From the NCBI RefSeq assembly GCF_025857195.1, contig NZ_CP109787.1, positions 1,987,501-2,051,500 on the forward strand: a stretch of DNA of 64,000 nt, read 5' to 3'. The position numbers were made by a program, and so were the translations under genes. The stretch is from Leisingera thetidis. GTDB lineage: Bacteria > Pseudomonadota > Alphaproteobacteria > Rhodobacterales > Rhodobacteraceae. Every line of letters starts with the position of its first letter. Position 1 is the stretch's first letter. Shown here one piece after another: positions 1-8,169 of this stretch. The notes beneath the pieces are model-generated. The model worked only from the letters and a program-made list of their open reading frames with translations, was not told the origin of the DNA and made no database searches.

Positions 1-80
1 CAAAGCAGCCGCTAATCCTGCTTGCACAGCTTCCGGTGCCCACCTACATTTTTACCAAACAAGACAAAGGACTTCCCCGG

Positions 81-317
81 ATGCCCATGCAAGCCCACGA
101 AATCGAAGAACTGCTGCGCCAGAGCTTTCCCGACGCCGAAATCCAGGTGGCCGGAAGCGATGGCGTGCATATGTCCGCCATGGTTGTTGACGAAAGCTTC
201 CGCGGCAAGAACCGCGTCCAGCAGCAGCGCGCCGTCTATGCCGCATTGAAAGGCAAGATGGACGGCCCCGACGGTGAGCTGCACGCGCTGGCGCTGACCA
301 CCAAGGCACCGGAGTAA
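81..317 (+). CDS. BolA family protein
   Basis: A 78-residue BolA/IbaG-type protein. These proteins bind monothiol glutaredoxins through a shared [2Fe-2S] cluster and act in iron-sulfur trafficking and iron sensing in the cytoplasm. The sequence has the compact BolA fold pattern: an N-terminal helix (HEIEELLRQSFPDAEI), a central strand with the GSDGVHMSAMVV segment containing the likely ligand His, and the C-terminal HALALTT strand. The ATG at 81 is preferred over one at 36 because a purine-rich AAAGGA lies about nine bases before it and BolA proteins start just ahead of this helix. The glutaredoxin gene follows at 724, the usual BolA-Grx pairing, which supports the assignment. Confidence 0.9.
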   Translation: MPMQAHEIEELLRQSFPDAEIQVAGSDGVHMSAMVVDESFRGKNRVQQQRAVYAALKGKMDGPDGELHALALTTKAPE

Positions 318-601
318 AGAGAACTCCCCTGTGCCATTGGCGGCGGCTTGGTCCTGCGGGGGGACTGGTTTCGCGTGGGTCCCGCTTTCCTCACGTGGAA
401 AGAAGGGCCCAAACCGCCGGGCCTGCCCTGCATGCCGTTGGATGGAAACCATCCTGAACCGGACGTCGGACCAGAGCTGGAAAAGCAAGAGCGCATGGCC
501 TGACCGCGCGCTCAAAACCGCGGCAGAGTTTGCGCTGCGGCAATCAGCAGCCGGCGCCGTTCTGGTTCCTAAGGCTGAAGCCATAGCTGAAAGGCAGGAC
601 C
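318..601. other. Intergenic gap without recognisable gene
   Basis: No convincing coding region is seen between the BolA gene and the short membrane ORF. Open frames across it have no family resemblance, and the long minus-strand frame here runs straight through the BolA gene, so it is a shadow. An imperfect GC hairpin lies near 405-425 (GGGCCCAAACCGCCGGGCC), of unknown meaning. Confidence 0.4.
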
Positions 602-727
602 TTGGCCGACATCCTGACCGCCATCGCTGCAATTGCCTTGCTGGCAGGGCTTACCTTTTTCAAACTTCTCCCCTATATCGAAACAAACCGCGACCGGCTG
701 AAACGCCAGGAGGAAATGGATAAATGA
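602..727 (+). CDS. Small single-span membrane protein upstream of grxD
   Basis: A 41-residue frame starting with TTG and ending in a TGA that overlaps the ATG of the glutaredoxin gene (ATGA), so translation of the two is probably coupled. It has one hydrophobic span (about residues 4-24, ending in [12 protein letters not shown]) followed by a charged tail ([14 protein letters not shown]), the plan of a small inner-membrane protein with a cytoplasmic C-terminus. A GGCAGGA element lies close before the TTG, and a stop at 584-586 limits extension to one upstream CTG. No family was recognised. The exact overlap and the hydrophobic-then-charged pattern argue for a real gene; the non-ATG start and small size keep it uncertain. 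Confidence 0.5.
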   Translation: MADILTAIAAIALLAGLTFFKLLPYIETNRDRLKRQEEMDK

Positions 728-1086
728 CCGACGTAAAGACCCGCATCGACGAAACCGTCAAAGCCAGCGACGTGGTGCTGTTCATGAAAGGCACCAAGGA
801 AATGCCCCAGTGCGGCTTCTCCTCGCGCGTGGCGGCGGTGCTGAACTACATCGGCGTGGATTACACCGATGTGAACGTGCTGGCCGACGAGGACATCCGC
901 GCCGGCATCAAGGAATATTCCGACTGGCCGACCATCCCGCAGCTCTATGTGAAGGGCGAATTCGTCGGCGGCTGCGACATCATCACCGAGATGGCCCTGT
1001 CGTCCGAACTGGACAGCCTGTTCGATGAAAACGGCATCACCTTCAACAAAGACGCCGCAGACAAAATCCGCGAAGCCAACGCCTGA
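724..1086 (+). CDS. grxD: Monothiol glutaredoxin, Grx4 family
   Basis: 120 residues with the diagnostic CGFS active-site motif (Cys30) in the context MPQCGFSS, followed by the glutathione-binding [19 protein letters not shown] segment. Grx4-type proteins coordinate a [2Fe-2S] cluster as dimers or with BolA and deliver it to client proteins; they are weak reductases. Length matches the single-domain family. The start overlaps the stop of the small upstream membrane ORF, and a strong hairpin terminator follows directly, so it is the last gene of a bolA-grxD unit. Confidence 0.96.
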   Translation: MTDVKTRIDETVKASDVVLFMKGTKEMPQCGFSSRVAAVLNYIGVDYTDVNVLADEDIRAGIKEYSDWPTIPQLYVKGEFVGGCDIITEMALSSELDSLFDENGITFNKDAADKIREANA

Positions 1087-1108
1087 GCCGGACTGCTGAC
1101 ACGAAAAA

Positions 1109-1145
1109 GGCCTGCCGGAACCGCATCCGGCAGGCCATTTTTTTT
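1109..1145 (+). terminator. Rho-independent terminator after grxD
   Basis: A ten-base perfect stem (GGCCTGCCGG / CCGGCAGGCC) with an eight-base loop, followed by a run of eight or more T residues. It lies 22 bases after the grxD stop and separates it from the convergent zapA gene. Confidence 0.9.
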
Positions 1146-1223
1146 ATTGCCCTATGTCCACTCGGCGGTCAGCGCAGCTGCCCGCTGGAGCCGCCAGCCG
1201 TCTCCGTCCGGCCCCGCCCGGTT

Positions 1224-1622
1224 TCATTCAGCGGCGGCCTTTTCTTCGATCTCCTGGGCCAATGCCTCGGTCCGCGCCGCCAGCTCTGCCAGGCTCTCGG
1301 TGATCTGCGGCGGCACCACCGGCACCTCGATCCGCTCGGGCTCCGGTGCGGGCGCGGCACGCAGCTCCGCCAGTTCCTGCTCGCGTTCGGCCAGCGTGGC
1401 CTCCACTTCCTTGATCCGGTCCTCGACGGCGGCGGTTTTGTCGGCCAGCATCAGCCCGGCCATCAGCAGCATCCGCGCCTCGGGCATCCTTCCGATCTGG
1501 TCCGACAGCACCTGGGCCTCGTCATCCAGCATCTTTGCGGCGGAGTGCAGATAGCTTTCCTCGCCCTCCTGGCAGGAAACCTCAAAGCCGCGGCCGCCGA
1601 TATGAATGGTCACTTCGGGCAT
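1224..1622 (-). CDS. zapA: Cell division protein ZapA
   Basis: A 132-residue ZapA homologue. ZapA binds FtsZ and cross-links its filaments at the Z ring. The N-terminal globular part has the typical pattern (VTIHIGGRGFEVSC, then LDDEAQVL and RMLLMAGLMLAD), followed by a coiled-coil (about residues 65-90) and a proline/glutamate linker with a last helix ending in KAAAE. The ATG at 1622 shares one base with the stop of the upstream coiled-coil gene (TGATG), so the two are translationally coupled. A GTG directly before the ATG would add one residue. It is somewhat longer than enterobacterial ZapA because of the C-terminal extension. Confidence 0.88.
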   Translation of the reverse strand: MPEVTIHIGGRGFEVSCQEGEESYLHSAAKMLDDEAQVLSDQIGRMPEARMLLMAGLMLADKTAAVEDRIKEVEATLAEREQELAELRAAPAPEPERIEVPVVPPQITESLAELAARTEALAQEIEEKAAAE

Positions 1623-2449
1623 CACACTTCCTCCCCTTCCGGCAGGTTGCGGGCATTGGCCAGCAGCGGCTCCAGCTTGGCCAGCACCGCATTGACCTGG
1701 GCCTGGTCACTGGCTTGGGCGGCGCGCAGGCCTTCGATCTCGGCTTCCATTGCCGAATTGATCAGCCCGGCGTCGCCGAGACTTTGCGCGTTGGCTTCGC
1801 GCAGCGCGGTGTTGGAGGCCCGCAATTCCTCATTTGCCTGGCGCAGGTGCTGCAGTTCGGCGTCCAGCCGCAGCAGGGTTTCGTTCTGCTGCCCGGCTTC
1901 GGCGCCGATGTCCTGAACCGGATCCGCGGACGCCCCGGCTGACGATTGTGCCTGTTCCAGCTGCGCTTTCAGGCTGTCATTGGCGGCCTGGGCTTCGGAA
2001 AGCTGGTCTTCCAGCGCTTCCCTCTCGCTGGCTGAGGTGTTTGCCGCCGCTTCCAGTTCTCCCTTGAGACGGGCAACTTCCGCCCGCAACGCCTTTTTTT
2101 CGGCCGGATCGCCGGCTTCGTTGCGCAGCAGCTGCAATTCCGCTTCCATTGCAGCGATATCCCCGATGCCGGCAGACGGCTTGCTTTCGGCCTCCTGCAA
2201 CCGGGCATGCAGCACCTTTACCCGTTCTTCGAGCTGGGCATTTGCGGTCTTTTCCTCGTCAAGCGCCTGCTCAAGCTCCGCATTGGCAGCGCCGGCCGCA
2301 GAGGCTTCCGCCGCCTTGACCGCCTCGGCGGCCGCTTCTTCGGCCTTGGACCTGTCCGCGGCGCGGGCCTCCTGCAGTGCAGCTGCGCCCGCGCCGATGC
2401 GCTCCAGCGCGGCCTGGATGCGGCCTTGCAATTCTTCAATCTGGTTCAT
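1622..2449 (-). CDS. Coiled-coil protein coupled to ZapA
   Basis: 275 residues, almost all heptad-rich coiled-coil (about 5-165 and 190-265), very rich in Ala, Glu, Gln and Leu, with no signal peptide or membrane span, so probably cytoplasmic. The C-terminus has a distinct LAKLEPLLANARNLPEGEE segment. The ATG at 2449 has a GAGGGA ribosome site seven bases before it. It ends in a one-base overlap with zapA, which points to a role with ZapA in Z-ring organisation, perhaps as a ZapB-like spacer; that is inferred from context only. No named family was recognised. The gene is divergent from tkt. Confidence 0.75.
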   Translation of the reverse strand: MNQIEELQGRIQAALERIGAGAAALQEARAADRSKAEEAAAEAVKAAEASAAGAANAELEQALDEEKTANAQLEERVKVLHARLQEAESKPSAGIGDIAAMEAELQLLRNEAGDPAEKKALRAEVARLKGELEAAANTSASEREALEDQLSEAQAANDSLKAQLEQAQSSAGASADPVQDIGAEAGQQNETLLRLDAELQHLRQANEELRASNTALREANAQSLGDAGLINSAMEAEIEGLRAAQASDQAQVNAVLAKLEPLLANARNLPEGEEV

Positions 2450-2668
2450 GCCTGTCCCTCACCCGTCCACATCAGTTCCATTTTCTTTCCGGTGTCTGCA
2501 CGAATCGCAGATCTGCCGCCGACATGGGCCAGTTCTTCCCTTTCAGGAATAAATCACCCCCCCTTGTGTTTCAACCACTTGCCGCGCCAACTTCGCGCAC
2601 GCCAGCAGACATGCGCGCAACCGTGCTTGATCTTTGCGGCATCGCTGTTATTGAGCGCAGCAATTGCC

Positions 2669-2680
2669 TGTTAACGCCAA
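2669..2680 (+). promoter_or_regulatory. Candidate operator half-site in tkt leader
   Basis: TGTTAACGCCAA, 13 bases before the tkt start. The core GTTAACGCCA recurs twice, and once as GTTAGCGCCA, in the gap promoter region (6613-6684). The shared element could be bound by a regulator of central carbon metabolism. Role inferred only from recurrence at two related genes. Confidence 0.35.
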
Positions 2681-2692
2681 AGGACGATCCAA

Positions 2693-4714
2693 GTGGACCT
2701 GACAGCCCTGCGCACCGCCAATCCCGACCATTGGAACAAGGCCGCCGCCATCCGCGCGCTGGCTCTGGACGCCGTCGCCGCCGCCAATTCCGGGCACACC
2801 GGCATGCCGATCGGCATGGCCGATGTGGCGACCGTGCTGTTCGAAAAGCACCTCAAATTCGATGCATCCAACCCGGCCTGGCCGGACCGCGACCGCTTCA
2901 TCCTGTCGGCGGGCCACGGCTCGATGCTGATCTATGCGCTGCTGTATCTGGCCGGCGACCGCCAGGTCACGCTCGACCAGATCAAGAACTTCCGCCAGAC
3001 CGGCGCCATCACCGCGGGCCACCCGGAGAACTTCCTGATCGACGCGGTCGAGGTCACCACCGGCCCGCTGGGCCAGGGCCTGTCCAACGCCGTCGGCTTT
3101 GCCATGGCAGAAGAAATGCAGCGCGCGCATTACGGGCGCAAGGTTGTCGATCACCACACCTATGTGATCGCCGGCGACGGCTGCCTGATGGAAGGCATCA
3201 GCCAGGAAGCCATTGGTCTGGCCGGGCGCCACAGCCTGGGCAAGCTGATTGTGTTCTGGGACAACAACAACATCACCATCGACGGCAGCGTCGAGCTCAG
3301 CGACCGCACCAACCAGGTGCAGCGCTTCAAGGCCTCCGGCTGGCAGGTGCTGGAAATCGACGGCCACGACCCCAAGGCCATCGACGAGGCCATCGAGGCC
3401 GCCAAGAAGTCCAAGAAGCCGTCGATGATCGCCTGCAAGACGCACATCGCCCTGGGCCACGCCGCGCAGGACACTTCCAAGGGCCACGGCGCGCTCACCG
3501 ACAAGGACCAGCTGCAGGCGGCCAAGGATGCCTATGGCTGGACCGGCGGTGCGTTCGAGATCCCGGCCGCGATCAAATCCCAGTGGGAAGAGATCGGTGC
3601 CCGCGGCAAATCCGAGCGCGAAGCCTGGGAAGCCCGCTTTGCCGAGCTGTCGCAGCAGAAGCAGGACCGGTTCAACCGCGCCTATGCACTGGAGGCGCCC
3701 AAGAAGCTGTCGGCTGCCATCAAGGCGCTGAAAAAGCAGGTGTCCGAGACGCAGCCCAAGGTCGCGACCCGCAAATCGTCGGAAATGGCGCTGGAAGTGA
3801 TCAACCCGATCATGCCGGAAACCGTGGGCGGCTCCGCCGACCTCACCGGCTCCAACAACACCAAGACCGGCGATCTCGGCGTGTTTGACACCGACAACCG
3901 CAAGGGCCGCTACATCTACTGGGGCATCCGCGAGCACGGCATGGCCGCAGCGATGAACGGCATGGTGCTGCACGGCGGCGTGCGCGCTTACGGAGGCACC
4001 TTCTTCTGCTTCACCGACTATGCCCGCCCGGCGATGCGCCTGGCCGCGCTGTCCAAAATCCCGACCGTGTTTGTGATGACCCACGACTCGATCGGCGTCG
4101 GCGAAGACGGCCCGACCCACCAGCCGGTCGAGCATCTGGCGATCTGCCGCGCGACCCCGAACACCTATGTGTTCCGCCCCGCCGACACCGTGGAAACCGC
4201 CGAGGCCTGGGAAATCGCCATCACCTCCAAGGACACCCCCTCGGTGCTGGCGCTGACCCGCCAGAACCTGCCGACCGTGCGCACCGAGCACAAGCTCAGC
4301 AACATGGTCGAAAAAGGCGCCTATGTGCTGGCCGAGGCCGAGAACAAGCGCCAGGTGATCCTGATCGCCACCGGTTCCGAGGTTTCCGTTGCGATGGAAG
4401 CCAAGGCCAAGCTGGAAGCGGAAGGCATCGGCACCCGCGTCGTCTCCATGCCCTGCATGGAGCTGTTTGCGCAGCAGGACGAAGCCTACCGCCGCAAGGT
4501 CCTGCCCGCGGGCCCGGTGCGCGTGGGCATCGAGGCAGCCGTGCGCGACGGCGGCTGGGACCGCTGGCTCTTGGGCGAGCGCGGCCAGGAGAAGAAAGCC
4601 GGTTTCGTCGGCATGGACCGCTTCGGCGCCTCCGCCCCGGCAGGCGAGCTGTTTGAGCGCTTCGGCATCACCGCTGAGGGCACAGTGGCCAAGGTGAAAG
4701 AGCTGCTGGGCTGA
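2693..4714 (+). CDS. tkt: Transketolase
   Basis: 673 residues, full length for the family. Transfers two-carbon ketol units in the non-oxidative pentose phosphate pathway using thiamine diphosphate. The N-terminal TPP domain shows [21 protein letters not shown] and the Mg/TPP motif GDGCLMEG followed by [10 protein letters not shown]; the middle domain shows [11 protein letters not shown] and [20 protein letters not shown]; the C-terminal domain starts around residue 540. The start is GTG with AAAGGA nine bases upstream. It is divergent from the zapA pair. gap lies 2 kb downstream on the same strand, separated by two minus-strand genes. Confidence 0.97.
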   Translation: MDLTALRTANPDHWNKAAAIRALALDAVAAANSGHTGMPIGMADVATVLFEKHLKFDASNPAWPDRDRFILSAGHGSMLIYALLYLAGDRQVTLDQIKNFRQTGAITAGHPENFLIDAVEVTTGPLGQGLSNAVGFAMAEEMQRAHYGRKVVDHHTYVIAGDGCLMEGISQEAIGLAGRHSLGKLIVFWDNNNITIDGSVELSDRTNQVQRFKASGWQVLEIDGHDPKAIDEAIEAAKKSKKPSMIACKTHIALGHAAQDTSKGHGALTDKDQLQAAKDAYGWTGGAFEIPAAIKSQWEEIGARGKSEREAWEARFAELSQQKQDRFNRAYALEAPKKLSAAIKALKKQVSETQPKVATRKSSEMALEVINPIMPETVGGSADLTGSNNTKTGDLGVFDTDNRKGRYIYWGIREHGMAAAMNGMVLHGGVRAYGGTFFCFTDYARPAMRLAALSKIPTVFVMTHDSIGVGEDGPTHQPVEHLAICRATPNTYVFRPADTVETAEAWEIAITSKDTPSVLALTRQNLPTVRTEHKLSNMVEKGAYVLAEAENKRQVILIATGSEVSVAMEAKAKLEAEGIGTRVVSMPCMELFAQQDEAYRRKVLPAGPVRVGIEAAVRDGGWDRWLLGERGQEKKAGFVGMDRFGASAPAGELFERFGITAEGTVAKVKELLG

Positions 4715-4734
4715 GCGAAGCGGCTATAAGACAG

Positions 4735-4759
4735 AAAGGGCACCCAATCGGGTGTCCTT
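4735..4759 (+). terminator. Terminator after tkt
   Basis: Stem AAGGGCACCC / GGGTGTCCTT (one G-T pair) with an AATC loop, 20 bases after the tkt stop. The T-rich tail is short (TTCGTT), so strength is uncertain. Confidence 0.6.
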
Positions 4760-4836
4760 CGTTGCCTCTGGTTCGAGCAATTCTCACTTTCGAATTGATT
4801 GCTCTTTTGCTTACCAGTTTCTCACATTCCAAACGC

Positions 4837-5501
4837 TTAACTTAAAGACGTATCGTCCTCGCGGGGCATTACAGTTGGCAAGGGCTTGGAACGTTTCCTC
4901 ATTTTTCTGCTGCTATGATATTTGCTCTGATACTCGCGCCGCTGTTTTGCGACTTCATACAAGACAATGCCGGAGCTCGTACCAAGATTTAAGCTTTCGA
5001 TCATGCCGAACATCGGGATCGAGACACACATTTCGCTGTGTTCAACGGCAAGCTCGCTTATACCGTGCTTTTCGTTCCCAAACCAAACAGCCAGCTTTGC
5101 ATGATGGGTAAAATCCCCCTCATGCAGATACACGTTGGTCTTACCTTTCACATGTGGAGAGGTCGCAATAGAAACAAACCCGTTCTTCTCCAGATGTTCG
5201 ATGCATACAGCCGTGCTGTCAAAGCGCTTTACGAATGTCCATTTTACAGCAGACACGGATGTTCTAGAGAGCGACCTCCTCTCTCGCATATCCTCCCAAT
5301 CCTCGGGGAGCGCCTTTCGAGGGTCTACTACGTAGACTTTTCGACACCGAGAGCGTTCACGTTCCGGATAACAGTCCCAATATTTTTGATGTCTTCCGGA
5401 TTTTCAATTACAGCAAGCAAATTCTTGCAACGAAACGCCTTAATTGCATCCGCCCGTTTTCGAACCGATGGCTTTGACTTTTTGGGTGCGTCATCATTCA
5501 T
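4837..5501 (-). pseudogene. SpoU/TrmH-type RNA methyltransferase, frameshifted
   Basis: Two abutting minus-strand frames together make one SpoU-class (SPOUT) 2'-O-methyltransferase of about 220 residues. The first part (ATG at 5501, GAGG six bases before it) contains motif 1, NIGTVIRNVNALG, and then reads into a stop. The second continues in the next frame with VYVVDPRKALPEDWEDM and carries motif 2 (LAVWFGNEKHGIS) and motif 3 (VSIPMFGMIESLNLGTSSGI). Restoring one base in the four-T run at 5338-5341 (AAAA in the gene) rejoins them exactly, so this is a single-base deletion or a sequencing error in a homopolymer. The stretch is clearly more AT-rich than its neighbours, which suggests acquisition between tkt and gap. 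If the indel is an artefact, this is an intact tRNA/rRNA ribose methylase. Confidence 0.85.
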
Positions 5502-5589
5502 AATATGCCTCAATATTGACAGCGTAATATTTTTAGAGGGTGAACCAGATCCCTGGCTTGTTGGCTTTGCTTAGACTCCCAAAAGGCAG

Positions 5590-6549
5590 CTAATGATCGT
5601 TCTTTTTTCCTGATACCGCCACAATCACCTTGCTCGCCAGCGGGATCAGCAGCAGCCCCAGCGCTAGGCCGAACACCCCGTCCATGCCCGCCTTGGCAAT
5701 CCATTCGGTAGCACCCATCCATCCCTCAGGCGCCGCGTGGCCCGCGGTATAGGCCCAGTCGTGGATCAACTGGCCCAGCCAGCCAAAGCCCAGCACCTCC
5801 AGCCCGTGGATGATGATGGAGCCGCCGACCCACAGCATCGCCGCGGTGCCGACCACCGACAGGATCTTCATCAGCACCGGCATGAACTTGACCAGCCCGC
5901 GCCCCAGCCCGCGGCCCAGCTCGGTGCGGGCGTTCTCGGCCAGATACAGCCCGACATCATCCATCTTCACGATCAGCGCGACAGAGCCGTAGACCGCCAG
6001 CGTCACGCCGATTGCAACCACCGCCAGGGTTGCCGCCTGCATCCAGACATTCGGCGCCTCGATCGCGGCCAGCGAAATGGTCATGATCTCCGCCGACAGG
6101 ATGAAGTCGGTCTTGATCGCCCCCTTGATCTTCTCCTCCTCCAGATGGCCGGGATCCTTGACGCTCATGTCCTCGTCGATCGCGTGGCTGACATGGGGAA
6201 ACAGCACGTGAAAGATCTTCTCGGCACCCTCGAAACACAGGTAGCAGCCGCCCAGCATCAGCAAAGGCGTGATCGCCCAGGGCGCGAAATTGGCCAGCAG
6301 CATCGCGACGGGCAGCAGCAGGATCAGCTTGTTGAACAGCGACCCGCGGGTGATGCGCCAGATGATCGGCAGCTCGCGCGCAGGCGCAAAGCCCTGCAGG
6401 TACTTGGGCGTCACCGCGGCATCGTCGATGATCACGCCTGCGGTCTTGGCACCGGCCTTGCCCGCCGCCGCCGCCACATCATCGACCGAGGCCGCCGCCA
6501 CCTTGGCAATCCCCGCCACGTCATCCAGAAGCGCCAGCAAACCGCTCAT
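5590..6549 (-). CDS. DUF808 family inner-membrane protein (YedI-like)
   Basis: 319 residues. The N-terminus SGLLALLDDVAGIAKVAAAS followed by DDVAAAAGKAGAKTAGVIIDDAAVTP is characteristic of the DUF808/YedI family. Hydrophobic spans follow at about residues 75-120 (LILLLPVAMLLANFAPWAI, LLMLGGCYLCFEG), 155-215, 240-270 and near the C-terminus (GVFGLALGLLLIPLASKVIVAV). The ATG at 6549 is chosen because it begins the conserved MSGLL start. Function of the family is not established. It lies convergent behind the broken SpoU gene and divergent from gap. Confidence 0.88.
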   Translation of the reverse strand: MSGLLALLDDVAGIAKVAAASVDDVAAAAGKAGAKTAGVIIDDAAVTPKYLQGFAPARELPIIWRITRGSLFNKLILLLPVAMLLANFAPWAITPLLMLGGCYLCFEGAEKIFHVLFPHVSHAIDEDMSVKDPGHLEEEKIKGAIKTDFILSAEIMTISLAAIEAPNVWMQAATLAVVAIGVTLAVYGSVALIVKMDDVGLYLAENARTELGRGLGRGLVKFMPVLMKILSVVGTAAMLWVGGSIIIHGLEVLGFGWLGQLIHDWAYTAGHAAPEGWMGATEWIAKAGMDGVFGLALGLLLIPLASKVIVAVSGKKNDH

Positions 6550-6612
6550 GCCAAATCCCTCAATCCCTGTCCGCGTTTGCGGGCAATCTGCCCGCTTCCG
6601 CGCCGCAGCACA

Positions 6613-6684
6613 AGCGTTAGCGCCACCGCCTGCGGAACCGCAAACCGCCGTTAACGCCACCGGGGCAAACCGTTAACGCCACCA
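6613..6684. repeat. Three copies of a GTTA(A/G)CGCCACC element before gap
   Basis: GTTAGCGCCACC at 6615, GTTAACGCCACC at 6650 and again at 6672 (22-base spacing, two helical turns), with an inverted partial copy GCGCTAAC at 6697-6704. They lie in the divergent DUF808/gap promoter region, 110-180 bases before the gap start. The same core is in the tkt leader. Repeated spacing and shared occurrence suggest protein-binding sites; the half-site resembles the GTTAGCGCTAAC palindromes bound by LacI-family carbon regulators such as CceR, but that link is an inference. Confidence 0.5.
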
Positions 6685-6795
6685 GCCGCATTTTGCGCTA
6701 ACAGTTTCATTTAATGACGCTTTTACCCCTTTAGACCACATCTGCACCGGTCTATATGGCGGCCAAAGGTATTTGCTCGCTTGGAGACGTAACTC

Positions 6796-7797
6796 ATGAC
6801 CATCAAAGTCGGGATCAACGGATTTGGCCGCATCGGCCGCTGCACCCTGTCGCACATCGCCGCCTCCGGCCGCGACGACATCGAAGTGATCAAGGTGAAC
6901 GCCACCGGCCCGCTGGACACCGCAGCGCACCTGATCAAATACGACAGCGTGCATGGCCGTTTCCCCGGCGAAGTGACCATCGGCGACGGCACCATGAACC
7001 TGGGCCGCGGCGACATGCAGATGTTCTCCACCTACGACATGGGTGAGCTGGACTGGTCCGGCTGCGACGTGGTGCTGGAATGCACCGGCAAGTTCAACGA
7101 CGGCGAGAAGGCCAAGGCGCATCTGGAGCGCGGCGCCAAGAAAGTGCTGCTGTCCGCACCCGGCAAGAACGTCGACAAGACCATTGTCTATGGCGTCAAC
7201 CACGACCAGCTGGAAGCCACCGACACCATGATCTCCAACGGCTCCTGCACCACCAACTGCCTGGCGCCGCTGGCAAAGGTGCTGGACGAGGCCTTTGGCA
7301 TCGAGCACGGCATCATGACCACCATCCACGCCTACACCGGCGACCAGCCGACCCTGGACCGCCGCCACAGCGACCTTTACCGCGCCCGCGCTGCCGCCAT
7401 GTCGATGATCCCGACTTCGACCGGCGCCGCCAAGGCCCTGGGGGAAGTGCTGCCGAACCTGAAAGGCCGCCTGGACGGCTCCGCCATCCGCGTGCCGACC
7501 CCGAATGTCTCCGCCGTCGACCTGACCTTCCGCGCCGGCCGCGATGTAACCGCCGAGCAGGTCAACGCCGCCGTCAAGGAAGCCGCCGAAGGCCCGATGA
7601 AGGGCGTGCTGGGCTATGAGCCGGCGCCGCTGGTCTCGGTTGACTTCAACCACTCGCCGGAAAGCTCGATCTTTGCCCCCGACCAGACCCGCGTGGTCGA
7701 CGACCGCATGGTGCGGGTGCTGGCCTGGTACGACAACGAATGGGGCTTCTCGGTGCGCATGGCCGACGTTGCGGTTGCCATGGGCAATCTGGGCTGA
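6796..7797 (+). CDS. gap: Glyceraldehyde-3-phosphate dehydrogenase
   Basis: 333 residues. Oxidises glyceraldehyde 3-phosphate to 1,3-bisphosphoglycerate with NAD(P). The Rossmann start KVGINGFGRIGRCTL, the catalytic SCTTNC motif (Cys151), the GIMTTIHAYTGDQ segment with the catalytic His, and the WYDNEWGFSVRM C-terminus are all present. A GGAG lies upstream of the ATG. The leader contains repeated GTTAACGCCACC elements that may regulate it. It belongs functionally with tkt (2693) and pgk (42240). Confidence 0.97.
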   Translation: MTIKVGINGFGRIGRCTLSHIAASGRDDIEVIKVNATGPLDTAAHLIKYDSVHGRFPGEVTIGDGTMNLGRGDMQMFSTYDMGELDWSGCDVVLECTGKFNDGEKAKAHLERGAKKVLLSAPGKNVDKTIVYGVNHDQLEATDTMISNGSCTTNCLAPLAKVLDEAFGIEHGIMTTIHAYTGDQPTLDRRHSDLYRARAAAMSMIPTSTGAAKALGEVLPNLKGRLDGSAIRVPTPNVSAVDLTFRAGRDVTAEQVNAAVKEAAEGPMKGVLGYEPAPLVSVDFNHSPESSIFAPDQTRVVDDRMVRVLAWYDNEWGFSVRMADVAVAMGNLG

Positions 7798-7821
7798 ATC
7801 AGCCCAACCCCTTGAGAAACC

Positions 7822-7858
7822 ACGCCCGCTCAGGTTATCTGGGCGGGCGTATTCTTTT
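7822..7858 (+). terminator. Terminator after gap
   Basis: Stem ACGCCCGC / GCGGGCGT around a TCAGGTTATCTG loop, followed by ATTCTTTT. It lies 25 bases after the gap stop and just before a small ORF. Confidence 0.8.
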
Positions 7859-7872
7859 GCGGCGGAGCTTTG

Positions 7873-8016
7873 ATGACCAACCGGATTGCGATTTTCCTCG
7901 GCCTGTTCCTGATCGCCGCCGCCGTGACCGACATCGCCCTGTTCGGTGACCTGCACATGATCTTCCTCGGCAAGAAGTTCTTCGCCCTGATCGACTGGGT
8001 GGCCTTCTGGCGCTGA
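7873..8016 (+). CDS. Small hydrophobic membrane protein downstream of gap
   Basis: A 47-residue frame beginning 15 bases after the gap terminator, preceded by GGCGGAG. One strong span (IAIFLGLFLIAAAVTDIALF, residues 5-24) is followed by an amphipathic second half with several Phe/Trp (FLGKKFFALIDWVAFW). It looks like a small inner-membrane protein; no function can be assigned. Its position behind a terminator means it is made by read-through or from its own weak promoter. Good ribosome site and clean composition support it as real. Confidence 0.6.
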   Translation: MTNRIAIFLGLFLIAAAVTDIALFGDLHMIFLGKKFFALIDWVAFWR

Positions 8017-8062
8017 TCCCCGCGCGGCGCTGCTTGCGAAAGCTCCAGGTCCCTTCCCCAAA

Positions 8063-8106
8063 GCCTGCGGGGGCGTCAGCCCCCGCCCGCGCGCGCAGCG
8101 CGCCGC
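8063..8106. repeat. GC-rich REP-like double hairpin
   Basis: GCGGGGGC-GTCA-GCCCCCGC followed by CGCGCGCAGCGCGC, two adjacent perfect GC hairpins in non-coding sequence. The GCGCGCAGCGCGC core recurs in the repeat at 35395-35535. Confidence 0.45.
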
Positions 8107-8115
8107 CGAAAGCAC

Positions 8116-8139
8116 AAAGCCGGGCGTCAGCCCGGCTTT
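8116..8139. terminator. Bidirectional terminator between small ORF and coaD
   Basis: AAAGCCGGGC-GTCA-GCCCGGCTTT, a ten-base perfect stem flanked by A and T on each side, between convergent genes. It can end transcription from both. Confidence 0.7.
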
Positions 8140-8169
8140 GCCTGTTTGCCGCCCGGACTGCGGCAGATC

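Noticed and set aside
1..15. Possible end of an upstream gene (in-frame stop at 13-15)
   Set aside because: Only four codons are visible, too few to support a call.
12..632. 206-residue open frame on the minus strand
   Set aside because: It runs through the clear BolA gene on the other strand and shows no family pattern; GC-rich codon use keeps antisense frames open.
2648..4291. 547-residue minus-strand frame inside tkt
   Set aside because: Exactly antisense to transketolase with His/Gly/Val-rich composition typical of a shadow of GC-rich coding sequence.
4766..4790. GGTTCGAG resembling a tRNA T-loop at the edge of the AT-rich segment, suggesting an integration site
   Set aside because: No acceptor stem, anticodon arm or CCA-side partner could be paired around it and no integrase is nearby.
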